A DNA stretch of 64,000 bases from Nocardia tengchongensis. GTDB lineage: Bacteria > Actinomycetota > Actinomycetes > Mycobacteriales > Mycobacteriaceae. Below the pieces are notes generated by a model. The model was not told the origin of the DNA. It ran no database searches and worked only from the letters and a program-made list of their open reading frames with translations. The stretch lies in contig NZ_CP074371.1 of the NCBI RefSeq assembly GCF_018362975.1, positions 2,294,001 to 2,358,000 of the forward strand. Reading direction: 5' to 3'. Each line of letters opens with the position of its first letter. Positions within the stretch are counted from its first letter, which is position 1. The position numbers and the translations under genes were made by a program. Of the stretch, positions 10,053 through 18,935 are shown one piece after another.

Positions 10053-10742
10053 ATGCGCATTCTGGTAGTCGACGACGACCGCGCGGTTCGTGAATCGCTG
10101 CGTCGCTCGCTGACCTTCAACGGGTACACCGTCGACCTCGCCGTCGACGGTCTGGACGCCTTGGAGAAGACCGCCGGTCAGCGACCCGACGCCCTCGTCC
10201 TGGACGTCATGATGCCCCGCCTCGACGGCCTCGAGGTGTGCCGCCGCCTGCGCAGCACCGGCGACGATCTGCCGATTCTGGTACTCACCGCACGCGATTC
10301 GGTGTCCGAGCGAGTGGCCGGCCTGGACGCCGGCGCCGACGACTACCTACCCAAGCCCTTCGCGCTCGAGGAACTGCTGGCCCGGCTGCGCGCCCTGCTC
10401 CGCCGCACCACCGTCGACCAGGGCGACGCCTCCTCGGAGGCGATGTCCTTCGCCGACCTCTCGCTCGACCCCGTCACCCGCGAGGTCACCCGCGGCGAAC
10501 GTCCGATCAGCCTCACCCGCACCGAGTTCTCGCTGCTGGAGATGCTGATGGCCAACCCGCGCCGGGTGCTCACCCGCAGCCGCATCCTGGAGGAGGTGTG
10601 GGGCTACGACTTCCCCACCTCCGGCAACGCACTCGAGGTGTACATCGGCTACCTGCGCCGCAAGACCGAGGCAGACGGCGAACCGCGCCTCATCCACACC
10701 GTCCGCGGCGTCGGCTACGTGCTGCGCGAGACCCCTCCGTAG
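10053..10742 (+). CDS. mprA: Response regulator MprA (OmpR/PhoB family)
   Basis: The 229-residue protein has a receiver domain ([17 protein letters not shown], phospho-acceptor Asp in [11 protein letters not shown], Lys in [12 protein letters not shown]) and a winged-helix DNA-binding domain ([35 protein letters not shown]). With the kinase, HtrA-like protease and MoaB genes that follow, it reproduces the mycobacterial mprA-mprB-pepD-moaB2 order, so it is very probably the envelope-stress regulator MprA. ATG 10053 is the natural start; the longer upstream frame has no support. Confidence 0.95.
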   Translation: MRILVVDDDRAVRESLRRSLTFNGYTVDLAVDGLDALEKTAGQRPDALVLDVMMPRLDGLEVCRRLRSTGDDLPILVLTARDSVSERVAGLDAGADDYLPKPFALEELLARLRALLRRTTVDQGDASSEAMSFADLSLDPVTREVTRGERPISLTRTEFSLLEMLMANPRRVLTRSRILEEVWGYDFPTSGNALEVYIGYLRRKTEADGEPRLIHTVRGVGYVLRETPP

Positions 10743-10753
10743 GAAGGGCGCTC

Positions 10754-12217
10754 GTGGGTAGAACCGTTCCCCGGCGGACGGTGGTCGCCGGTCTCGGATC
10801 GAAGACGGACGCGGACGGACTCCGGCCGCCGATGCCACTGACCCGTTCGGTGTCACTGCGCTGGCGGGTCACGCTGCTGGCCGCCTCGGTGGTGGCCGTG
10901 GCCGTCGCCTTCACCTCCATCGCCGCCTACGCCATGGTGGCCCGTTCGCTGTACGCCGACGTGGATTCGCAACTGCGGGCCCGCGCCTCGGTCATGATCG
11001 ACAACAACCTCGACAGCCTCGGCTTCCAGTCGCTGGTGTTCGCGGGGCTGTACTCCAGCGACGTCGGGGTGGCCCTGGTCTTCGCCGACCAGTCGCAGTA
11101 CGTGCCGCCGCAGACCACGATCCCGCCGATCGGCCCGCAGGAACGTCAAGTGGCCCGCGGCGAGATCGGCTTCTCCCTGCGCACCGTGGACGACCAGCGA
11201 GTGCTGGCCCGCCGTACGCATTCCGGGTCCACCCTGGTGGTGTCGCAGCGGCTGCAGCCCACCAAGGAAGTGCTCGACCGGCTGGCCTGGCTGCTGTTCG
11301 TGGTCGGCGGTTGCGGGGTGATCGTGGCCGCGGCCGCCGGAACCACGGTGGGCCGCACCGGGTTGCGGCCCATCGCCCGGCTCACCGCCGCCACCGAACG
11401 CATCGCCCGCACCGACGACCTCACCCCCATTCCGGTCACCGGCGACGACGAACTCGCCCGGCTCACCGAGAGTTTCAACACCATGCTGCGTGCCCTCGGC
11501 GAATCCCGGGAGCGGCAGCGCCGGCTGGTGGCCGACGCCGGCCATGAGCTGAAGACGCCACTGACGTCTTTGCGCACCAATATGGAACTGCTCATCGCCT
11601 CCTCCCGGCCGGGCGCGCCCCGCATCCCGGACGAGGACATGGCCGAACTGCGCTCGGACGTGATGGCCCAGATCGAGGAGTTGTCCACGCTGGTCGGCGA
11701 TCTGGTCGACCTGGCCCGCGAGGACGCCCCCGAGACCGTGTACGAGCGCATCGACCTCGGCGATATCGCCGAACGCGCGCTGGAACGAGTCCGGCGGCGG
11801 CGCACCGGAATCGACTTCGACGTCCAGCTCCGGCCCTGGTTCGTCTACGGCGACGAACCCGGCCTGGAACGCGCCCTGCTCAACGTCCTCGACAACGCCG
11901 CCAAGTGGAGCCCGGCGGGCGCGAAGGTGTTCGTCACCATGCGCGAGAACGGGCGCGGACTGCTCGAGTTCGCCGTCGACGACGCCGGGCCGGGCATCCC
12001 GCCCGCGGAACGGGAGCTGGTCTTCGAGCGCTTCTACCGGACCACCGCTTCGCGCTCGATGCCCGGTTCGGGGCTCGGCTTGGCCATCGTCAAACAGGTG
12101 GTGACCAAACACGGTGGCACCATCAACATCGACAGTTCCGACCGAGGGGGCGCGTTGATCCGTATCGTCCTGCCTGGAGAAACCGCCCCGCCCCTGCCCG
12201 CCGAGGCGGACAACTGA
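10754..12217 (+). CDS. mprB: Sensor histidine kinase MprB
   Basis: The 487-residue kinase starts at GTG 10754 behind AGGAAGGG. It has a membrane helix near residues 38-62, a periplasmic domain of about 100 residues, a second helix (WLLFVVGGCGVIVAAAAG), a HAMP domain, the H-box DAGHELKTPLTSLRTNME with the phospho-accepting His, and N, G1, F and G2 boxes (LNVLDNAAKWSP, DDAGPGIPP, FERFYR, GSGLGLAIVK). It follows mprA by 11 bases. In mycobacteria MprB senses envelope damage and interacts with DnaK; here that role is inferred from synteny. Confidence 0.95.
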   Translation: MGRTVPRRTVVAGLGSKTDADGLRPPMPLTRSVSLRWRVTLLAASVVAVAVAFTSIAAYAMVARSLYADVDSQLRARASVMIDNNLDSLGFQSLVFAGLYSSDVGVALVFADQSQYVPPQTTIPPIGPQERQVARGEIGFSLRTVDDQRVLARRTHSGSTLVVSQRLQPTKEVLDRLAWLLFVVGGCGVIVAAAAGTTVGRTGLRPIARLTAATERIARTDDLTPIPVTGDDELARLTESFNTMLRALGESRERQRRLVADAGHELKTPLTSLRTNMELLIASSRPGAPRIPDEDMAELRSDVMAQIEELSTLVGDLVDLAREDAPETVYERIDLGDIAERALERVRRRRTGIDFDVQLRPWFVYGDEPGLERALLNVLDNAAKWSPAGAKVFVTMRENGRGLLEFAVDDAGPGIPPAERELVFERFYRTTASRSMPGSGLGLAIVKQVVTKHGGTINIDSSDRGGALIRIVLPGETAPPLPAEADN

Positions 12218-12248
12218 ACCCGGAAAGCTCGGCGAAAAGCAAGCACGG

Positions 12249-12267
12249 TCTCAGTCCACTCTCAGTC
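12249..12267 (+). promoter_or_regulatory. MprA-box-like direct repeat before pepD
   Basis: TCTCAGTC occurs twice (12249-12256 and 12260-12267) with spacer CAC, the same arrangement as before mprA. It lies 45 bases before the pepD start. This suggests pepD has its own MprA-controlled promoter in addition to read-through from mprAB, as described for mycobacteria. Confidence 0.75.
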
Positions 12268-12311
12268 GTTCCCGCCAGGCTTGGCGACGAGACTCGAGGA
12301 GAAAACGAGAA

Positions 12312-14155
12312 ATGACCGAGGATTCGAACCAGCGAGGCCCCGAGCCCGAAGGCCACGCCGCGTCCGACAGCGCGGCCCCCGGGTCCGCCGGCCCGGCGTC
12401 CGGCCTGCCCCAGCGGGATCCCGCCGGGTCGGCCGCCCCCGACGCCGAGACCTTCAACGGCTTCGCGGCCCCCGCGGGCCGGGTACGGCCGGCTCGGCTC
12501 CCGCCTCCGGCGGATTCGCGCCACCGGCGCACCCGGGCCAGGCCGCCGGTCCCGCGCCGAGCGCCCCGGGCGCCCCTGGTTTCGGTGCGGCCCAGTCCTT
12601 CTCCGGCGGCGCCTCCTACGCCCAGAGCGGCGGCCCCGCGGCCCCCGGACCGCAGTCGCCCGCCGGCTCCGCACCGGCCTTCGGCGGACCGGGCGGGACG
12701 GCGTACGGCGTTGCGGGGCAACCGGGTTCGGGTGCCGTCGACCCGGCCACCCAGGTGCTGCCGGGCGCCGGTCACGGTGCGCCGCAAGGCGGTCCGGCCT
12801 ACGGCGCGGCTTTCGGTGGGGCACAGCCCTATTCGCAGCAGTTCGGGTCGGGGCAGCAGCCCGGGTACCCGACCGGTTCGTTCCCGGCGTATGCGACCGG
12901 ACAGCACCCGGCGTATGCGACCGGGCAGCACCCGGCGTATGTGACCGGACAGCATCCGACCCAGGTGATGCCGGGCATGCCCGGAGGTCCGGGCGGGCCC
13001 GGTCTGCCGGGCGACCCGGGGCTGTCCTACCCGGGCGCACCCGGGCCGAAGCGGTCCGGCAAGGCCGGGCTGGTCGCCGGCGCGGTGGTGCTGGCCCTGC
13101 TCAGCGGTGGCATCGGCGGCGCGGTGGGCGCGCTGGCCACCCACGACCGCGACCACGGCTCGGTGAGCAATGCCCTGGATCAGCCCGCGGGCAAGGGCAA
13201 GGCGGCGCCCGCGCCGGAGGGTTCGGTGCAGGCGGTGGCGCAGAAGGTGCTGCCCAGCGTCGTCATGATCCGGGTCGCGGGGGCGAAGGCCGAGGGCGAG
13301 GGATCCGGCGTGATTCTGTCCTCGGACGGCCTGATCCTCACCAACAATCACGTGGTCAGCGGCGCGGGCCCGAACGCCAAGATGGATGTGGCGTTCAGCG
13401 ACGGCTCCACCGCTCCCGCCACGGTGGTGGGCGCGGATCCGGTCTCCGACATCGCGGTCATCCGGGTCACCGGCAAGTCGGATCTGAAGCCGATCGAGCT
13501 GGGTCAGTCCGGCAATCTGCAGGTCGGTGAGGGCGTGGTGGCGATCGGTTCGCCGCTGGGCCTGGCCGGCACGGTGACCAGCGGCATCGTCTCCTCGCTC
13601 AACCGTCCGGTGTCCACCAGCGGCGAGCCGGGCTCCCAGGGCACGGTCATCGACGCCATCCAGACCGACGCGGCCATCAACCCGGGTAATTCCGGTGGCG
13701 CGCTGGTCGACATGAACGGCAAGCTGGTCGGCATCAATACCGCCATCGCCACCATGGGCACCGCCGAGTCGGCGGGTGCGCAGAGCGGCTCGATCGGGCT
13801 CGGTTTCGCGATTCCGGTGGACACCGCGCGCCGGGTGGCCGATGAGCTGATCAAGAACGGTAAGGCCACCTACGCCCAGATCGGCATCACCGTGCGGGCG
13901 CAGGACGACGTGAACGGCGCGCGGGTGATGGACGTGTCGCCCGACGGCCCGGCCGCCAAGGCGGGCATTCCGAAGAACGCGATCATCACGAAAATCGATG
14001 ACCAGGTCGTGGATTCGGGTAATTCGCTGATCGCCGGCGTGCGTTCGCACCGGCCCGGCGACAAGGTCAAGGTGACCTACACCGACGACCAGGGGAAGAA
14101 CCCCAAGACCGTCGAGGTCACCCTCGGCGAGGCACCCGCGGAGGGCGGACGATGA
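12312..14155 (+). CDS. pepD: HtrA-family membrane serine protease PepD, frameshifted near 12480
   Basis: ATG 12312 (MTEDSNQRGPEPEGHA) follows a GAGGAG site. The disordered N-terminus shifts frame at about 12470-12485 in a GGGCC run and continues APASGGFAPPAHPGQAAG; one missing base explains it. Next come a G/P/Q-rich region with three near-identical eight-residue repeats (YATGQHPA, 12889-12960), a membrane helix (LVAGAVVLALLSGGIGGAVG), a trypsin-like domain with catalytic His (NNHVV), Asp (SDIAVI) and Ser (NPGNSGGALV), and a C-terminal PDZ domain. It is the extracytoplasmic quality-control protease of the MprAB regulon. Its stop overlaps the moaB2 start (ATGA). Confidence 0.92.
12889..12960 (+). 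repeat. Three 24-base tandem repeats inside pepD
   Basis: Three near-identical 24-base units encode YATGQHPA, YATGQHPA and YVTGQHPT in the cytoplasmic, disordered N-terminal part of PepD. Differences are silent or conservative, indicating recent slippage-type duplication and possible copy-number variation between strains. Confidence 0.8.
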
Positions 14156-14748
14156 GCAACCGTGTCAATGGCAGAGAACCGGTACCGGCGATCCGCGTCA
14201 CCTCCGATGGGGGATGGGAGCTGTTGTCGGACAAGGGCGCTACGGTGAGCACCATGGAAATCGATGCCGCTGTGGCGGGCCGTGCTCTTGTCGTGGTCGT
14301 CGACGATCGAACCGCCCATGGCGGCGTGGACTCGCTGGGTCCGCTGGTCACCGAGCTACTCACCGAGGCCGGGTTCCTGGTGGACGCGTCGGTGTCGGTG
14401 GCGGCCGACGAGGTGGAGATCCGCAATGCGCTCAATACCGCGGTGATCGGCGGTGTCGATCTGGTCATCTCGGTCGGCGGTACCGGCATGTCACCGCGTG
14501 ACGTGACCCCGGAGGCCACCGAGGAGGTGCTGGACCGGGTGCTGCCGGGGATCAGCGAGGCGCTGCGCTCCTCCGGGCTGGCCTCGGGTTCGCTGGACGC
14601 GGGCCTGTCGCGCGGTCTGGCCGGAGTCTCGGGCAGCACGCTGGTGGTGAACCTGCCGGGCTCGCGGGCCGCGGTCCGGGACGGCATGGCCACCCTGGGC
14701 CCGCTGGCGAGCAAAGTCATCGATGAATTGTCCGGTCTGTCGGAATGA
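14152..14748 (+). CDS. moaB2: MoaB/Mog-family molybdopterin-binding protein
   Basis: The 198-residue protein has a 35-residue variable N-terminus and then a MoaB/Mog fold: VVDDRTAHGGVDSLGPLV, the GGTGMSPRDVTPEA molybdopterin-binding motif and NLPGSRAAVRDG. The family adenylates molybdopterin or is a relative of such enzymes. It is coupled to pepD by ATGA and occupies the moaB2 position of the mycobacterial mprAB operon. Whether it acts in cofactor synthesis or has another stress role is not settled. Confidence 0.92.
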   Translation: MSNRVNGREPVPAIRVTSDGGWELLSDKGATVSTMEIDAAVAGRALVVVVDDRTAHGGVDSLGPLVTELLTEAGFLVDASVSVAADEVEIRNALNTAVIGGVDLVISVGGTGMSPRDVTPEATEEVLDRVLPGISEALRSSGLASGSLDAGLSRGLAGVSGSTLVVNLPGSRAAVRDGMATLGPLASKVIDELSGLSE

Positions 14749-14984
14749 CCGACGCCGGGCAGTCTCCTGATCCCTCGGGATCGCCTGATTCCTCCGAGTC
14801 ACCCCGTCCGGCCGAGCGCCGGGCGGGGTCTCGTCGTTTGACCCCCGCCGAACGCGCCCGGCTCGCGCGCATCTTCGGTGACGAGCTGCCGTCCACGACC
14901 GCGGACGAGCGCACTCCCGAGCCGGATTCCGTTCAGTCCTCCGATGATTGGCTGCGCGCGCAGAAGCCGCCCCATCACGGTTGA
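14745..14984 (+). CDS. Small hypothetical protein, last gene of the mpr operon
   Basis: This 79-residue protein overlaps moaB2 by four bases (ATGA). The first half is serine/proline-rich and disordered; the second has a short basic helix (LTPAERARLARIFGDELP) and ends DDWLRAQKPPHHG. No known domain is recognised. The overlap and the following hairpin support it as the operon's last gene. Confidence 0.75.
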   Translation: MTDAGQSPDPSGSPDSSESPRPAERRAGSRRLTPAERARLARIFGDELPSTTADERTPEPDSVQSSDDWLRAQKPPHHG

Positions 14985-14995
14985 GATCCGCTTAC

Positions 14996-15037
14996 ATCAC
15001 GGCTGCCGAGAATTAGCCATAGCTCGGAAGCCGTGAT
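14996..15037 (+). terminator. Hairpin ending the mprAB-pepD-moaB2 operon
   Basis: ATCACGGCT (14996-15004) pairs with AGCCGTGAT (15029-15037). After one mismatch the stem goes on with CCGAG/CTCGG, enclosing a 12-base loop. It begins 12 bases after the stop of the small gene. Confidence 0.65.
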
Positions 15038-15060
15038 TTGGCGCGCCTGTTATCTTATTG

Positions 15061-15090
15061 TTGCCAAACGGTAACTGTTGTGGCTAAAAT
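15061..15090 (+). promoter_or_regulatory. Sigma-70-like promoter for the first porin pair
   Basis: TTGCCA (15061-15066) and TAAAAT (15085-15090) are separated by 18 bases. They sit in the unusually AT-rich stretch 15040-15130, about 140 bases before the first porin start. A leader of roughly 130 bases would result. The match is by eye. Confidence 0.5.
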
Positions 15091-15230
15091 CTCCTTGGGG
15101 TCAACAAAGCTACGGCTGTAAAGAATATGAGCAGCGCGCTTGATAGTTGCTCTTGCCGAGTTCTGTGCCGTAGTGGCTCTCTTCAGCTCCGGTGGTCGGG
15201 GTTGTCCGCAAAAAAACTGATGAGGGAACA

Positions 15231-15905
15231 ATGAGCGAGAACCGGACCGCCGGTTTGCGTCGGGCCGCGCGTGTCGCGGGTATCGGCGCAGCCGCCTCCG
15301 TGGCTTTCGGCCTGCTGTCGACCGGCGCCGCCAACGCCGACACCTTCGTACCGTTGCCGGACGGTCAGAAGGTTGGACCGGGCGTCACCATCAAGCGAAT
15401 CGGCGAGCACGCCGTCATCTCGCCGTCGCTGTCGGCGAACGGCGCGGGCCGCACCGCCTGGCTCTCGGGCAAGGTCGCCGCCGACGTCACCGACACCCCC
15501 GCGGGCACCGTCGGCCCGAACAACGGCCCCACCAACGCCCCGGGCTCCAACAACTCCTCCACCCATGGCGCGTCGCAGGTCAACACCGGCTACATCATCG
15601 GCTGCCAGGTGAACATCGCCGACAACGCCATCTCCGCCGGCATCTCCGGCGGCGTGAGCATCACCGGTGCCAATGCCGGCGGCTCCATCGGCGTGAACCT
15701 GGGCCCCGGCCAGGTGACGTTCCTGCAGATCAACTCGAAGGACATCCTCGAGGCGGGCACCTACTCCATCGATTACAAGGATGTGCCGGTCGACGTGCAG
15801 GGCTGCGCGGGCTACGCCCAGGCGCGCGCCTACACCGTGGTCGAGATCATCGGTGACCACTACTCGAAGACCACCCTCTACGGGCAGCCGTTCAGCCTCG
15901 GCTGA
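15231..15905 (+). CDS. MspA-family porin, NfpB/NfpA-type subunit 1
   Basis: The 224-residue protein has a signal peptide (LRRAARVAGIGAAASVAFGL) with cleavage after ANA. The mature MspA-type barrel begins DTFVPLPDGQKV. MspA-family porins form octameric channels in the mycolic-acid outer membrane; in Nocardia farcinica two adjacent genes, nfpA and nfpB, form a hetero-oligomeric channel. This gene and the next make such a pair. Two cysteines (GCQVN, GCAGY) could form a disulfide. ATG 15231 is preceded by GAGGGAAC. It is closely related to the porin at 16941. Confidence 0.92.
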   Translation: MSENRTAGLRRAARVAGIGAAASVAFGLLSTGAANADTFVPLPDGQKVGPGVTIKRIGEHAVISPSLSANGAGRTAWLSGKVAADVTDTPAGTVGPNNGPTNAPGSNNSSTHGASQVNTGYIIGCQVNIADNAISAGISGGVSITGANAGGSIGVNLGPGQVTFLQINSKDILEAGTYSIDYKDVPVDVQGCAGYAQARAYTVVEIIGDHYSKTTLYGQPFSLG

Positions 15906-15969
15906 CGCGTGGTCAGACAAACCGATTCATCTCTCGCGTAAGCGAATTCGACCCTAGAGGGAAATCATC

Positions 15970-16641
15970 ATGAACGTTCGCAAGACGATGGCGCGGGCCG
16001 CCGGGATCGGCGCCGTCGCCACCGCCGCCCTGGGCCTGTTCTCGACCGGTGCGGCCAATGCCGACACCTTCATTCCGCTGCCGGGCGGCTCCATCACCGA
16101 GACCATGGACGACGGCACCGTCGTGACCATCTCGATGACCGGCGAATCGGCCAACATCAACCCGTCGATGGGCGCCACTCCGCTGCACCGCAATGCCTGG
16201 GTTTCGGGCAGCGCGCAGGTGCAGCTGTCGGGCACCAACGGCAATGTCGGCGGCAAGATCGTCCCCGGTTACGTGGTCGGCTGCCAGGTCAACATCTCCG
16301 GCGGCGGCGCCAACGGCGGCCCGAGCGCGGGCGCCAACTACGACGGCACCAGCCCGTCGGCCGGTGCGAATGTCGGCGGCAACCTGACCCTGGGTCCGGG
16401 CCAGTCGCAGGCGTTCTACGTCCTCGATCAGGAAGCGCCGGACGATTTCGGCAGCGAGGCGCACTACAAGCGCAACAAGTTCTCGGGTAACTCCGGTTCG
16501 GTGACGTGGTCCGACGAGACCATCAACCTGAACGGCTGCGGCGGCTACGCGCAGGCGCGTTCCTTCATCGCGGTTCAGGTCGAGACCGACCATGTGATCA
16601 CCGCCTACACGCTGTGGGGTCAGCCCTTCAGTCTCGGCTGA
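15970..16641 (+). CDS. MspA-family porin, NfpA/NfpB-type subunit 2
   Basis: The 223-residue protein carries a signal peptide ending ANA and a mature start DTFIPLPGGSI. The MspA-like body includes MGATPLHRNAWVSGSAQV, with the usual GNLTLGPGQ and GCGGYAQAR motifs. It follows the first porin by 64 bases and is terminated by a strong hairpin, so the two are one transcription unit. It belongs to the second sequence type in this locus (with the porin at 17685), consistent with the two halves of an NfpAB-like channel. Confidence 0.92.
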   Translation: MNVRKTMARAAGIGAVATAALGLFSTGAANADTFIPLPGGSITETMDDGTVVTISMTGESANINPSMGATPLHRNAWVSGSAQVQLSGTNGNVGGKIVPGYVVGCQVNISGGGANGGPSAGANYDGTSPSAGANVGGNLTLGPGQSQAFYVLDQEAPDDFGSEAHYKRNKFSGNSGSVTWSDETINLNGCGGYAQARSFIAVQVETDHVITAYTLWGQPFSLG

Positions 16642-16665
16642 TCAGTTTCCGCTCAGCGGAATCCC

Positions 16666-16698
16666 AAGGGGCCCGGTGCGATTAGCACCGGGCCCCTT
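16666..16698 (+). terminator. Terminator after porin pair 1
   Basis: A perfect 14-bp stem (16666-16679 with 16685-16698), loop GATTA, followed by TT: a canonical intrinsic terminator 25 bases after the stop of the second porin. The following 240 bases up to 16940 contain no gene and should hold the promoter of the second porin pair. Confidence 0.9.
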
Positions 16699-16940
16699 TT
16701 GCTATCCGCGACTTTCTCGGGATACCTGCGGGTTTGTGTGGGCGAGTGACCGATCCTGTTCGCTCACGTCTCAGAGGTCACAGCTGTGATGTAAAGTGCC
16801 CTGCGTCGCTACGTGAAAAGAATTTGTAACGAGTAACACAGTGGCAACAATGTGGCGACAAACTCAACCGGGGATTCGCAAGAGTCCCATTTCAACCTCG
16901 GTGGTCGAGGTTGACCGCAAGAAACCTGATGAGGGGAAGT

Positions 16941-17621
16941 ATGAGCGAGAAGCGCTCCCACGGTCTGCGTACCGCGGCCCGTTTCGCGGGCATCGGCGCG
17001 GCTGCGGCCGTGGCCATCGGCCTTTTTTCCACTGGTGCCGCTAATGCCGACACCTTCGTGCCGTTGCCGGACGGCCAGAAGGTGAACCCGGCGGGCACCG
17101 TCACCATCACTCGGACGGGTGAACACGCCATCGTGTCGCCGTCGCTCGCTGCCAACGGTGCCGGCCGTACGGTGTGGGTGAGCGGCGCCGCCTCCGCGGT
17201 TGTCACCGAAACCCCGGACGGCACAGTCGGTCCCAACAACGGCCCGGCCGGCATCCCCGGCTCGAACGCCTCGTCCACCCACGGCTCGTCGCAGATCAAC
17301 ACCGGCTACATCGTCGGCTGCCAGATCTCCATCGGTGAGGATGCGATCTCCGCCGGCGTCTCCGGCAGCATCAACCTCGACAGCGCGAACATCGGTGGCT
17401 CGATCGGCGTCAACCTCGGCCCCGGCCAGGTGGCGTTCGTGCAGATCGACTTCAAGGACATCACCAAGGCGGGCACCTACTCGGTCGAGTACCGCGACGC
17501 CGAGATCCAGATTCAGGGCTGCGCGGGCTACGCCCAGGCGCGTGCGTACACGGTTGTCGAGGTCATCGGCGACCACTACTCGAAGACCACCCTCTACGGC
17601 CAGCCGTTCAGCATCGGCTAA
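16941..17621 (+). CDS. MspA-family porin, type-1 subunit of the second pair
   Basis: The 226-residue protein starts MSEKRSHGLRTAARFAG (GAGGGGAAG upstream) with a signal peptide ending ANA and mature start DTFVPLPDGQKVNPAG. It is a close paralogue of the porin at 15231, sharing GTVGPNNGP, VNLGPGQV and the last 20 residues almost exactly. With the gene at 17685 it forms a duplicated NfpAB-like pair with its own upstream region. Two conserved cysteines are present. Confidence 0.92.
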   Translation: MSEKRSHGLRTAARFAGIGAAAAVAIGLFSTGAANADTFVPLPDGQKVNPAGTVTITRTGEHAIVSPSLAANGAGRTVWVSGAASAVVTETPDGTVGPNNGPAGIPGSNASSTHGSSQINTGYIVGCQISIGEDAISAGVSGSINLDSANIGGSIGVNLGPGQVAFVQIDFKDITKAGTYSVEYRDAEIQIQGCAGYAQARAYTVVEVIGDHYSKTTLYGQPFSIG

Positions 17622-17684
17622 GTGGTCACAGCCCGCCAAATCCTTTCTCGCGCAAGCGAATCAAAACCTGAGGGACAATCAGAA

Positions 17685-18365
17685 ATGAACATCCGTAAGA
17701 CCGCGGTGCGGGTGGCCGGTGTAGGTGCCGTCGCCGCCGCAGCCCTTGGCCTGTTCTCCACCGGTGCGGCCAACGCCGATACCTTCGTGCCGCTGCCGGG
17801 CGGCGAAATCACCCAGACCCTGTCCGACGGCACCGTGGTGACGGTGAAGCTGGTCGGCGAGTCCGCCAACATCAGCCCGTCGATGGGCGCCACCCCCGTG
17901 CACCGCAACGCCTGGGTCTCGGCCTCGGCGCAGGTCCACATCGACGGTGACACCACCGCCACCGGCGGCAACATCTACCCCGGCTACGTCGTGGGTTGCC
18001 AGGTCACCATCGACGGCGGCAACGTCAGCGGTGGCGCGACCGGCGGTGCGAGCTGGGACAGCAGTGGCAACGCCACCCCGACGGGCGGCGTCACCTCCGG
18101 CGCCAACCTGACCCTGGGTCCGGGCCAGGCCAAGTCGTTCTACGTCCTGGACCGCGAAATGCCGGACGACTACGGCCGCGAAATCCACAAGACCAAGAAC
18201 AAGTTCAACGGCTCCGACGGTTCGGTGACCTGGTCCGACGAGACCATCGGCCTGAACGGCTGCGGCGGCTACGCCCAGGCGCGTGCCTTCGTGAACGTCG
18301 AGGTCGAGACCGACAACGTGATCAGCTGGATCACCCTGTGGGGCCAGCCCTTCAGCATCGGCTGA
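17685..18365 (+). CDS. MspA-family porin, type-2 subunit of the second pair
   Basis: The 226-residue protein starts MNIRKTAVRVAGVGAVAAAA and is a close paralogue of the porin at 15970: MGATPVHRNAWVSASAQV, LTLGPGQAKSFYVLDREMPD, SDETIGLNGCGGYAQARAF. It lies 63 bases after its partner, the same spacing as in the first pair (64), which indicates that the whole two-gene unit was duplicated. It ends before a strong terminator. Confidence 0.92.
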   Translation: MNIRKTAVRVAGVGAVAAAALGLFSTGAANADTFVPLPGGEITQTLSDGTVVTVKLVGESANISPSMGATPVHRNAWVSASAQVHIDGDTTATGGNIYPGYVVGCQVTIDGGNVSGGATGGASWDSSGNATPTGGVTSGANLTLGPGQAKSFYVLDREMPDDYGREIHKTKNKFNGSDGSVTWSDETIGLNGCGGYAQARAFVNVEVETDNVISWITLWGQPFSIG

Positions 18366-18386
18366 TCCACACCCCGGTGTAATACC

Positions 18387-18419
18387 AACGGACCCGGCGC
18401 TTTTCGCGCCGGGTCCGTT
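18387..18419 (+). terminator. Terminator after porin pair 2
   Basis: A perfect 14-bp stem (18387-18400 with 18406-18419) and TTTTC loop, 22 bases after the last porin stop. It lies between convergent genes (mscL ends at 18441) and could serve both. Confidence 0.88.
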
Positions 18420-18440
18420 TGCCGTGCCGCACTGCGGAGT

Positions 18441-18836
18441 TCAGCGCTGCGGGTCGGAGGTGCGCTCGGCGAGCAGATCCCGGATCTGGTGCAGCAGTTC
18501 GTTGTCGGTGAGTGCGTCGTCGTCCTCGACGCCCATCATCTTCTTGGCCTTCTTGGCCGGCACCACCAGGATGAAGTAGAGCAGGGCCGCGATGATCAGG
18601 AAGTCGATGCCCGCGGTGATGATCGGCCCGATGGCGATGAAGGTGGCCGGTTTGTCGGCGATCAGCTGGAAGCCCAGACCGAGCTGATTGGTGCCGCCGA
18701 ACACCGCCAGCAGCGGCGTGATGATGCCGTCGGTGAAGGCGGTGACGACCGCGACGAAGGCCGTACCCATGACCACGGCCACGGCCAGATCGACGATATT
18801 GCCGCGCATCAGAAAGTCTTTGAAACCCTTGAGCAT
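18441..18836 (-). CDS. mscL: Large-conductance mechanosensitive channel MscL
   Basis: The 131-residue protein begins MLKGFKDFLMRGNIVDLAVA, the invariant MscL amphipathic helix and TM1. It has a periplasmic loop, TM2 (FLIIAALLYFILVVPAKKAK) and a short cytoplasmic helix. It opens on membrane tension to protect against osmotic down-shock. Its position after mprAB-moaB2 matches the mycobacterial gene order (Rv0985c). Confidence 0.96.
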   Translation of the reverse strand: MLKGFKDFLMRGNIVDLAVAVVMGTAFVAVVTAFTDGIITPLLAVFGGTNQLGLGFQLIADKPATFIAIGPIITAGIDFLIIAALLYFILVVPAKKAKKMMGVEDDDALTDNELLHQIRDLLAERTSDPQR

Positions 18837-18935
18837 TGCCGAAACTCCTCTACCTGAGGGATCGAACGCAGAGTCGTGGGGTGTACGGCGATGCTAGCGG
18901 CGTGAGCCGCGCGGCCGCCGCACCGGCACGCCGGT

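Noticed and set aside
12251..14050. Minus-strand 599-codon frame across pepD
   Set aside because: Arg/His/Gly-rich shadow without domains; pepD on the plus strand carries the protease triad and PDZ domain.
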